Shown here piece by piece: positions 34,820-43,200 of a stretch of 64,000 nt of DNA. Positions within the stretch are counted from its first letter, which is position 1. The number at the start of each line of letters is the position of its first letter. The notes under the pieces are model-generated. The model was not told the DNA's origin and made no database searches. It saw only the letters and a program-made list of their open reading frames with translations. This DNA comes from an uncultured Lachnospiraceae bacterium (GTDB taxonomy: Bacteria; Bacillota; Clostridia; Lachnospirales; Lachnospiraceae), in NCBI GenBank assembly GCA_910577785.1, contig CAJTNT010000002.1, forward strand, positions 78,632-142,631, written 5' to 3'. The translations under genes were made by a program, and so were the position numbers.

Positions 34820-35758
34820 ATGGAGAGAAGGGCGAAAGGCTTTCGGAAATTTTATCATAGAAAGAGGGAAGTGCGCACAGCAAGAGGGAGGGTGGGACAG
34901 ACGCAGAAAAAAAACGGGAAGCGGAGGAAGCAGTTGCGCGGGTTTTTGTGGATTCTGCCGAGTTTCCTGGGAGTTATGGTATTCTATCTGCTGCCCTATG
35001 GGGATGTGCTGCGGCGCTCTTTCCTGGGGGCAGTGGATGGGCGCTTTGTGGGACTTGAGAATTACAAGAGCATATTTAGCAATACGGCCTTCCAACTGGC
35101 AGTGAAAAATACCCTGTGTTTTACCGTGGTGTGTATTCCGGCGCTGATCTTGCTGGCATTGGTGTGCGCGGTAATCTTGTTCCGCAGCAAGTATGGCGGC
35201 GTGATTAAGAGCGCGTTCCTAATGCCAATGGCGCTGCCCGCAGTATCCGTGGCCTTGATGTGGCGGCTGCTGTTCCACGCGCAGGGGATTCTGAACCAAT
35301 GGCTGGCCCAACTGGGCATTGCGGGCAGCGACTGGATGAATGGCGGGCAGGCGTTCTGGGTGCTGGTATTTAGCTATATCTGGAAAAACCTTGGATACGA
35401 CATTGTGCTGTGGATGGCTGGGTTGGCGGGGATTTCAGAAAATATCTATGAGGCGGCAAGGGTAGACGGCGCGGGGGAATGGCAGTGTTTTTTTAAAATT
35501 ACTTTGCCCAATTTAAAGTCATCGCTTTATACGATTACAGTCCTGTCTTTCCTAAATTCTTTTAAGGTGTTCCGGGAGGCTTATCTGGTGGCGGGGGACT
35601 ATCCGCATGAGAGTATTTATATGATGCAGCATTTGTTCAACAATTGGTTCCGGGGATTTTCCTTTGACAAAATGGCAGCGGCGGCGGTGGTGGAAAGCGC
35701 CGTATTGCTGCTGCTGATCCTGCTGCTGCAGAAGGCATGGGACAACAAGGAGGGGTGA
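34820..35758 (+). CDS. ABC sugar-type permease (MalF/UgpA-like)
   Basis: A 312-residue inner-membrane permease with a basic 35-residue N-terminus, six predicted transmembrane helices beginning LRGFLWILPSFLGVMVFYLLP, and the cytoplasmic EAA loop EAARVDGAGEWQCFFKITLP that docks the ATPase. It follows the solute-binding gene by 22 bp and is overlapped closely by the second permease. Its ATPase is not encoded here; CUT1 transporters in Firmicutes often share one MsmX-type ATPase encoded elsewhere. Confidence 0.9.
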   Translation: MERRAKGFRKFYHRKREVRTARGRVGQTQKKNGKRRKQLRGFLWILPSFLGVMVFYLLPYGDVLRRSFLGAVDGRFVGLENYKSIFSNTAFQLAVKNTLCFTVVCIPALILLALVCAVILFRSKYGGVIKSAFLMPMALPAVSVALMWRLLFHAQGILNQWLAQLGIAGSDWMNGGQAFWVLVFSYIWKNLGYDIVLWMAGLAGISENIYEAARVDGAGEWQCFFKITLPNLKSSLYTITVLSFLNSFKVFREAYLVAGDYPHESIYMMQHLFNNWFRGFSFDKMAAAAVVESAVLLLLILLLQKAWDNKEG

Positions 35759-35762
35759 TCGG

Positions 35763-36647
35763 ATGAGGATTAATGCAACGAGAAAGGCAAAGAGAAAGTT
35801 CCATCCCGGGCGGATTGCTTGCTGGCTGCTTCTGGGGGCGTTTGCGGTCATTGCTTTATATCCAGTGTTTTTTCTGCTGGCAGGTTCTTTGATGGGGGAT
35901 GATGAGCTGAAGCTCTATCTGGGGCCTGTCATTTCCGGCACAGGGGGGCATGCAGATTTTCCTTTGCTGCCGTTGTTCCCTACGTTGCGCCATTATGTGG
36001 AAATTTTTCTGGATACGCCGGAATTTTTTGTGATGTTCTGGAATTCTGTCAAGATTACGTTTGGCGTGCTGTTGGGGCAGTTTTTGGTAGGGACGATGGC
36101 GGCGTGGGGATTCGCGAAGTATAAATTTCCTGGGAAAAAGGGTTTTTTTCTGATTTATATGATTTTGATGCTGATGCCTTTTCAGGTGCTGATGCTATCG
36201 GATTACCTGGTGCTGGACTGGATGAAGCTGACGGATCATTTGTGGGGGATCATTTTGCCAGGGGTATTTTCTACGTTTCCGGTGTTTATTATGTACCGTT
36301 TTTTTACGGAAATTTCGGATAGCCTGATCGAGTCCGCCAAGCTGGACGGAGCCAGGGACTGGCAGCTGTTTTGCCATATTGCGCTGCCCATGGGATCTTC
36401 AGGGATTATTTCGGCGATGGTGCTGGGGTTTTTGGAATACTGGAGCCTGATTGAGCAGCCGCTGACATTTTTAAAGGATAAAAGTTTGTTTCCGCTGTCG
36501 ATTTTCCTGCCAGACATTACAGCTATCAGCAAATCCGGCATTGCCTTTGTGGCGTCCGTCATTACATTTTTCCCGGCGCTGCTGGTATTTCTCGGCGGGC
36601 AGGAATATCTGGAGCAGGGGATTATGGCTGGAGCGGTGAAGGAATGA
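35763..36647 (+). CDS. ABC sugar-type permease (MalG/UgpE-like)
   Basis: A 294-residue permease with six hydrophobic helices and the EAA loop ESAKLDGARDWQLFCHIALP. ATG at 35763 is 5 bp after the previous stop, with AAGGAGG inside the end of the preceding gene. It pairs with the product of 34820-35758 to form the membrane channel of an importer fed by the upstream lipoprotein. Confidence 0.9.
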   Translation: MRINATRKAKRKFHPGRIACWLLLGAFAVIALYPVFFLLAGSLMGDDELKLYLGPVISGTGGHADFPLLPLFPTLRHYVEIFLDTPEFFVMFWNSVKITFGVLLGQFLVGTMAAWGFAKYKFPGKKGFFLIYMILMLMPFQVLMLSDYLVLDWMKLTDHLWGIILPGVFSTFPVFIMYRFFTEISDSLIESAKLDGARDWQLFCHIALPMGSSGIISAMVLGFLEYWSLIEQPLTFLKDKSLFPLSIFLPDITAISKSGIAFVASVITFFPALLVFLGGQEYLEQGIMAGAVKE

Positions 36648-36775
36648 GAGGCGAAGGAACAATCCTTAAGGAGCGGAGCTAAAAAAAGCGGGTGTACGCA
36701 GCTGTGTAACGAAGTATGGCGCTTTGTGGCTGGCAGGAAAGCCAATGGAAAATAGCAAGGAAAGGGAATGGAGCG

Positions 36776-38485
36776 ATGGTTCGAAAAAAGGCATTTGGGA
36801 TATTGGGAGGATTTCTGGCAGTCATGCTGGTATTTACAATGATATCCAGGGCAGTGAGCGGGGCGTCCATGGCCAGGGTGGAAACTGTAAAAATCTCCAC
36901 GGGGACAATTGACCATAAGGTAAGCGGCAGCGGCAAGGTGGAGGCAGGAAAAGAGGTTGCAGTATTTACGGAAGGCGGGCAGCGTGTGAAGGAAATCTGT
37001 GTGCAGGAGGGCCAGTCGGTGGAAGAGGGGGACACGCTGTTCTTGCTGGATCTGGAGGAGCTGGAAGAACAGGTGCTGGCGGCGCAGCAGGAATTGGAAA
37101 AAATCAAGCTTCAGAATGAGGATGCCAGAAGCAGCCAGCAGACACAGCAGGAAGCGCGCGCCCTTGCCCAAAGACGCGCACAGGAGGATTATAGCCAGGC
37201 AATTTCCAAAGGAGACGCAGACGTAGCTAAGGCTAAGGCAGATTGGGATGCGGCGGAAAGGGCGCTGCAGGAATTCCTGCGCGATCATCCACGTCCTGCG
37301 GAACAAGTGGGGGCGGCGTACCCAGAAGGGAATGCCCAGAAGTTTGAAAATCAAATTCGGGGAGCACAAAGTCAGGATTTCAAAGCTGCGAGCCAGAAAA
37401 GCCAGAGCCAAGGGAATCCGGAAAGCCAGAATGGCCAAGGGCAGGAGAGCCAAAAACTAGAAGATTTAGGCAACGCAAATCAGGAAAATCCAAGCGAAGC
37501 AGACCAAGATAATCAGAGCGGATCAGAGCAGGGAAGTCAGAATGGCAAAGGCCAGGACGATCCGGGCATAATAAATCAGGACAATCCAGGCGGCGCAGGT
37601 CAGGATAACCAAGAGGATCAGAGCCAGGGCAATCCAGGCGGCGCAGGTCAGGAAGGCCAGGGGGACAGCGCGGCGGAATGGGATGCCCAAAAATCCCAGC
37701 TGGAGTCAGCCGTGGCAGAGGCAAAATCCGCTTATGAGGCGGCTGTTTCTGCACGTACAGAAAGCATAAGGACAGCTGCCCGCGCGATTGAGGACGCGGC
37801 GGCGGCTGCCCCTGCGGACAGTACCACGGCGCAGAATAAGATTTCCCAGAAACAGCAGCAACTGGCTTTGAGCAAGCTGCAGGACTTACAGAAGGCAGGA
37901 GGCAAGGTAATGGCTCCAGTTGGCGGCATGGTTACGCAGATTGCAGTTACCACAGGGGATTTTACCACAGAAGGGACAGCCGTCCGCCTGGCGGATACTT
38001 CTCAGGGAAACCGGCTGGTGGCTACCGTGGATAAAAGCAACGAAACCTATGTCCAGAAAGGCGGCCAGGTGACGATTTCCCCTGCAGGAAGCAAGGAAAA
38101 AATACAGGATTTTACCATTTCCAATGTATCTGTAAATAAAGAAGATAATACCCTAATTGATATTTCCGTTGATTTGCCCAAAGGCGTTTTAGAGCCGGGC
38201 ACATCGGCGCAGATTGAGATTGTCCAGAAATCCAGCCAATATTCTGCTGTGATTCCCGTGCAGGCGCTCTATGAGGAGCAGTCAGGCTATTATGTGCTGC
38301 TTTTGCGGGAGCAGCAAGGGGTAATGGGGAAGGAACTGGTGGCAGAGCGCATAGAAGTGCAGGTATTGGATAAAAACAGCACAAATGCTGCGATTCAGGA
38401 GGGGCTTCTAACCGCGGAGCAGGAGATTATCCGTGCATCCAGCCGTTCCATTGGCGATGGGAGCAGGGTAAGGAGGGCAGAATAA
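36776..38485 (+). CDS. HlyD-like membrane fusion/adaptor protein with low-complexity insertion
   Basis: A 569-residue protein: N-terminal transmembrane anchor (AFGILGGFLAVMLVFTMIS), a split biotinyl-lipoyl domain (GTIDHKVSGSGKVEAGKEVA at the start, VMAPVGGMVTQIAV near 385), an alpha-helical hairpin, then beta-barrel domains (LVATVDKSNETYVQKGGQV) as in MacA/HlyD-type adaptors of ABC efflux systems. The helical hairpin is broken by about 120 residues of Gln/Asn/Gly-rich repeats (QSQGNPGGAGQ, QDNQ). ATG at 36776 is chosen; the frame extends 20 codons further upstream without a site. It probably works with the MacB-like protein that follows, although no ATPase gene is present. Confidence 0.82.
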   Translation: MVRKKAFGILGGFLAVMLVFTMISRAVSGASMARVETVKISTGTIDHKVSGSGKVEAGKEVAVFTEGGQRVKEICVQEGQSVEEGDTLFLLDLEELEEQVLAAQQELEKIKLQNEDARSSQQTQQEARALAQRRAQEDYSQAISKGDADVAKAKADWDAAERALQEFLRDHPRPAEQVGAAYPEGNAQKFENQIRGAQSQDFKAASQKSQSQGNPESQNGQGQESQKLEDLGNANQENPSEADQDNQSGSEQGSQNGKGQDDPGIINQDNPGGAGQDNQEDQSQGNPGGAGQEGQGDSAAEWDAQKSQLESAVAEAKSAYEAAVSARTESIRTAARAIEDAAAAAPADSTTAQNKISQKQQQLALSKLQDLQKAGGKVMAPVGGMVTQIAVTTGDFTTEGTAVRLADTSQGNRLVATVDKSNETYVQKGGQVTISPAGSKEKIQDFTISNVSVNKEDNTLIDISVDLPKGVLEPGTSAQIEIVQKSSQYSAVIPVQALYEEQSGYYVLLLREQQGVMGKELVAERIEVQVLDKNSTNAAIQEGLLTAEQEIIRASSRSIGDGSRVRRAE

Positions 38486-38541
38486 GCATCGGAAATATGT
38501 GTGGCATCTTGTGTGGCAAGGTAAGGAGGGTGCAATAAGTA

Positions 38542-39702
38542 ATGGGAAAATATGCGAAACATTTGGCGGCAGTTGGGTTCTTGGTTCTTGCTATGGTACT
38601 GCTTTATCTGTCGGCGGCAGCCTGGGGAAGCCTGGCGTTGGGGAAAGTGATGTTCCATTTGGAAAGCCCTATCTCAATTTCAGAGGGGGTGGAAGTGATG
38701 GATCGGGCAGAGGAGGATAGCGAAGATGCAGAAGAAGGCAGACAGCTCCTGCCCGCCTTCTGTATCTGGGGGCAGAAGGAAGGGATTGCTGTAGAAAATA
38801 AAAATCTGTCCCGCACGTCTACAGCAGATGCCATCCTCCTGTGCGGCGAGCCGGGTCTGGTGTTTGAGGGCTGCCAGCTTCCCATATGGGGGGACGGGCA
38901 AGGATGTATTATAAGCGAAGATACCGCCTGGGAATTATTTGGCAGCAGCCAGGTGGTAGGAAAGGAGGTTTCCTGTAGGGGAACCTCCTATGTAGTTCGT
39001 CAGGTACTTCCAATCCAGGGAAATATGATAGCGTTTCAATTGGGGCAGCGTAGCGCAGCAGCTGGAGAGCGGCAAGGCGATCCGTCCGGCAGCCCATCCA
39101 GGCAATCCGGCAGTTCATTCGGGCAAGGAAACCAGGTATATTCCGGCGGCTCATCCGGGCAAGGGAGCCAGGTATGGGCGGAGGAACAGCTGGACAGGAT
39201 TACGCTAAAAAGCGAGGAAGGGATTTCAAAACGCACCCTTGAAGGAACGCTTGGTATGCAGTATGGTCTTTCCGTGCAGCTTTTGGATATTGAATTGCTG
39301 GGAGGAATCAGCGGAGCCTGTATGCTGTTTGCTCCTGTTACGATATGTGTTTTTTTCGCCGCGCTTATTTGTCGGCAGTATAAGAAACAGAAAACCCGGC
39401 CAGGCAAAGCATGGATGGCAGGCGCGTTGATACTGCTGGCAGCCGTTACTTTTCTTTTCCTTAAAGGCCAGATACGGATTTCAGAGGATTATATTCCCTC
39501 CCGTTGGTCAGATTTTTCCTTCTGGTCAAGCCTGTGGCAGGAAAAAGCAGATGCGGTAAAGTTCCTGGTGGGGATGGAAAAAACAGAGTTGGACAATAGA
39601 TGGGCCTATGGTTTCCTAAAAGCGGCAGGCTGCGGGCTGCTGGCAGAAATTCTGCTGCTGGCAGGGCTTGTGAAAAGTAGAAACTTTAACACGAATCCGT
39701 GA
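38542..39702 (+). CDS. MacB-like membrane protein with Gly/Ser/Gln-rich insertion
   Basis: A 386-residue protein. An N-terminal helix (LAAVGFLVLAMVLLYLSAAAW) is followed by an external domain with the MacB periplasmic-core signature IISEDTAWELFGSSQVVGKEV, a low-complexity stretch of GQGNQVYSGGSSGQGSQV type, and then three more hydrophobic helices. This resembles a shortened FtsX/MacB permease, but the canonical cytoplasmic coupling loop was not recognised. Last gene of the operon. Alternative: a regulatory membrane partner of the adaptor rather than a transporter subunit. Confidence 0.65.
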   Translation: MGKYAKHLAAVGFLVLAMVLLYLSAAAWGSLALGKVMFHLESPISISEGVEVMDRAEEDSEDAEEGRQLLPAFCIWGQKEGIAVENKNLSRTSTADAILLCGEPGLVFEGCQLPIWGDGQGCIISEDTAWELFGSSQVVGKEVSCRGTSYVVRQVLPIQGNMIAFQLGQRSAAAGERQGDPSGSPSRQSGSSFGQGNQVYSGGSSGQGSQVWAEEQLDRITLKSEEGISKRTLEGTLGMQYGLSVQLLDIELLGGISGACMLFAPVTICVFFAALICRQYKKQKTRPGKAWMAGALILLAAVTFLFLKGQIRISEDYIPSRWSDFSFWSSLWQEKADAVKFLVGMEKTELDNRWAYGFLKAAGCGLLAEILLLAGLVKSRNFNTNP

Positions 39703-39858
39703 TACGCAATGCTTTAAAAGAGCATTTATAAACTTATTCTGCTATTTAGTTGGAGGAAACAAAGATTGCCATGTATGGAAGGCGGGCTGGTTTTATGAAG
39801 CCAAATTAAATTTATGCATTAACAGTCCGTTTTCCTAGTATATATTTTTATTTTGTGG

Positions 39859-39884
39859 CATAATATAAAGTAAGAAATTCTTAC
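39859..39884 (+). promoter_or_regulatory. Extended -10 promoter overlapped by 15-bp palindrome
   Basis: TGTGGCATAAT ends at 39864. A perfect odd palindrome GTAAGAAATTCTTAC (39870-39884) covers the expected transcription start, 19 bp before the AbrB-like gene. AbrB/MazE-fold proteins commonly repress themselves, so this is a likely autoregulatory operator. Confidence 0.6.
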
Positions 39885-39903
39885 AAGAAGGAAGCATCTG
39901 CAA

Positions 39904-40143
39904 ATGAGTACACAAATATTAACGGTTTCTTCCAAAGGTCAGATTTCTTTGCCCGTTAGCATCCGAAAACTTTTGTCAATTGATACTGGTGATAAACTGG
40001 TTGCATATACTAAATATTTATTAAACGGAGATGTATTAACCGTTTACGATAGATGTTCAGACTCTTCAAATACCCTTATTATTGTAAATCCACTTTTTGA
40101 TAACATGAAAAAGCAACGTTCTTATCCAAGCGCCGCTTTTTAA
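39904..40143 (+). CDS. AbrB/MazE-like swapped-hairpin transcription regulator
   Basis: A 79-residue protein whose first 45 residues are an AbrB/SpoVT/MazE swapped-hairpin DNA-binding domain (LTVSSKGQISLPVSIRKLLSIDTGDKLVAY). The C-terminal tail is short and unrecognised. Antitoxins of this fold are usually followed by a toxin gene, but the next gene downstream is a convergent giant enzyme behind two hairpins, so this looks like an orphan. The site GAAGGAAG lies a little far from the ATG. It is more AT-rich than its neighbours. Confidence 0.8.
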   Translation: MSTQILTVSSKGQISLPVSIRKLLSIDTGDKLVAYTKYLLNGDVLTVYDRCSDSSNTLIIVNPLFDNMKKQRSYPSAAF

Positions 40144-40188
40144 CGCTTTCATAACGTCCTGATAGGGGAAGCAGCCCATTTGGAGAAA

Positions 40189-40275
40189 ATCGGGCGCTTA
40201 GCGTTATAATGCTAAGCGCCCGATAGATGCAAAATCTTTCATCCCATAACCTGGATGAGATTTTTCGCTTTTGAA
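40189..40275. terminator. Bidirectional terminator pair
   Basis: A perfect 14-bp stem, ATCGGGCGCTTAGC (40189-40202) with GCTAAGCGCCCGAT (40211-40224), followed on the minus strand by TTTCTCC. A second hairpin TCATCC/GGATGA (about 40240-40258) is followed on the plus strand by GATTTTTCGCTTTT. Together they end the AbrB-like transcript and the converging giant gene. Confidence 0.75.
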
Positions 40276-40288
40276 ATACATTTTTTTA

Positions 40289-43200
40289 TCATTTCTTCAC
40301 TTTCACCTTCACGGTTCCCAGCGTCCGTGTCTTGCCGTTGTATTTCTCCCAGACAGTAATCTTGGCTGTGCCGGTTTTCCTGCCGGTGACGATGCCTTTT
40401 TTGCTCACGGAAATAATGGCCTTTTTATCTGCGCGGAAGGTGTAGGATGCGCCTTTCTTTTTGTTGGCAATCGTAATCGGTTTCTTCTTGCCCCGTTTCA
40501 CCGTGAGGCTTTTGGTTTTTAGTGTTGCCTCAGGGACGGCGGTGAGTTTGATGCTTTTGCTGGCAGCGCCAATGGCGGTGGGATAGCCTTTCAGGCTTCT
40601 TGCGGCCTTGATGATATAAGTCTGTGTCTTTTCTTTCTTGAGGTTGAGGCCGGTCAGCGTGGCGGTATAGATGCCGTTTTTCAATGCTGCAGTGCCTGTC
40701 TTGACATACTTTTTCCCCTGGTAGGCATAGATCTTCTTGTCTTTGATCTGGAAGGCGGGCAGGTACTTCTTTTGGCTGGTGTTGTACTTGTAGATATAGT
40801 AAACATTTGCCCGTGCTGCCTGCTGGAAGCGGAGGACAGCCTTGGACTTTGTACTCACTTTTCCCTGCTGCTTAAGGGCGGCTTTTTGTACCTTGCCGGG
40901 AAGGGTGAGCGCCTTTACGGTGGCAGAAGCCTTGCCAATCCTTTTTTCGCCGTTATGGTTCTTGTAAGCGTAAATACGGTAACAATAGGCAGTGGCGGAG
41001 GGGAGGCTCTCGTCCTGGTATGATGTAGCTGCCGTGCGGGTGTCCGCAATCAGGGTATAGCTGCCTGTGTCGCCTTTCTTTCGGTAAACCTGATAGCCGT
41101 CTGCGCCTGCGGCTGATTTCCAGCTAAGCTTTATGGAAGAGGCGGTTGCCGTTGCCTTGGCATTTACCACCTGGCCAGGCCTTTCCGAATCCGGTTTGTC
41201 AGGCTCAGGCTTATCAGGGCCTGGCTTATCAGGCTCGGGCTTATCTGGATCGCCGGCATCTTTGACAATTACGTCCATTTCCACTGTTTCATTTGCCTTG
41301 GCCAGTTCCAGCTCGCCCGACATGTACAGCACAGGCTCTCCGTCAGCGCCAAAGTGGACAGTGCGCAGCCCGCTGTTCCGGCTGCCAACGCTTCCATCAG
41401 CATTTACAGGCCTTGCATGGTAGACAAATACCAGGTTGCCTGCGGCGTCCGTGGTGTAGGAATTGTGGCCAGGGCCAGCTTCGCCTTCTACCGCGCGGGC
41501 ATAGAGAATGGGGAAATTGCTCTTGTGCCAGCTGCCTGCATCCAGCAAGTCTGCATCTGAATCTGCGCTTAGGAGCCCAACACAGTAAGTCGCCCCTACC
41601 GATGAGCCAGAGAACGTCAGGAACACCTTGCCTTCACGGATAATCGCGTATGGCCCTTCGTCGACCGGCGTGTTGTCATTGTTGTCCCAGCCGTAGTCTG
41701 GGCGGGAAATAATGACGGGGCTGCTGGTCAGTTTCCAGGGCTCTTTGGGATCAACAGTTCCGATACAGAGGACGGATCCCGTTGACCGCCCGTAATCCCG
41801 TTGCGCCCAGGCCACGTATTGGGTTCCATTTACCTGGAAGGTGGTCATATCTAAGGTAATTCCGCCAAAATCAGCCATTGCCTCGTTCAAGGGGCCGCCT
41901 TTCTGGTTCTGGAAGAGGATGGGCTTTTCCCAATTGTTCTTGTCCGTCAGTTCTCCGCCTTTGAAATGCATTACGTGGGACTGGACGTTCCAGCCGTCCC
42001 CTGGGTTGGCGCTAAAGAAAATATAGAGTTCGCCTTCCACTTTATGGATTTCCGGCGCCCACAGCATACCGTTGATATCCGGGTACATATCCAGGTTTAG
42101 GATCTCTGTTTCCGGGGCGTCCTTAAGGGCTTCCAGGGTCTGTGCTTTTTTAATGGAAAAGGTGCGGTTCTGATTCTGGTCATTGGTGGCAATAAAGTAA
42201 TAATATCCATCGTCCGGGTTGTAATAGGCGCAGGGATCTGCGCGGTTTACGCCAAGGGAGGTGCTGTTAGAGGCCTTCATGGACGGCGCGCGCTGTACCG
42301 TTCCGCTTATGCGGTATGTCCCAGGCTTGGCAAAATCCACTCTGCTTGTATTCCAGTCTACCTTTTTGGTGGCGGTAGAGCCATCGCTGTAGCGGAGGGT
42401 GGCAAAAACCTGGTCTACGTCCTCTTGGCTGGAAGCGGTTATGCTGTCTGGCACCTGGACGGCGGTGTTCTGCAGGGTGCTGAATTTCTGGATGGCAGCT
42501 TTTGCGATCTCCCCAGGCACATAGAACTGGTTGCGCCCGCAGGCTCCCTCAGCAGGCAGCTGCTGGGAGGGGAAGCCGAAGATGCCTCCCTTTTGTGTCT
42601 CGGCGGACAGGCTGCGGATATCCGTGGCGGTACTTTTATAATAATTTCCATCCACGTCGCACCAGCGGAGCACATATTGCCCAGCGCTGCTGTCGTATTC
42701 ACAGGAAATGTCCGCAACTATGACATTTTTCTGCAGGTCAATCAGCCCTGCTTCCTGATAGTGGATGAAGTCTTCGGTGGTAAACAGGAGCGCCTTGCCC
42801 TTGCTGGCCTCGTCCGCGGCGTTGGCCATCTCCTCATTGGCGGAATCCGTCCGCACGGCCACGATGCCATACCCGCCCCCTGCCATTGCAAAGACATAGG
42901 GGTTTTTCAGGTTCTTGGGCATTAGCGTGCCGCGCTCGGAGATATCTGCCTTCGCGTAGAGGATGCCATGGTTGGAGTAGAGGCTTTCATAAGCGCCGCT
43001 TGCTGTCCGGTGTGCCAGGTGGAGGCTGTAGGAAAGCTTCCCGCTGTAGACGTCTTTGGCCAGCGGTGTACGGGTATAGGCCTCCAATGCAATGGCATCC
43101 TGCGCCAGGATCTTGACAGAGAACGTTTTGGAGGCGCTTGCGCCATCGCATTGCCAGGCGGCGGTAAGGCTGGCATCCTGCGCCTGCCCGTCAGCGGTAA

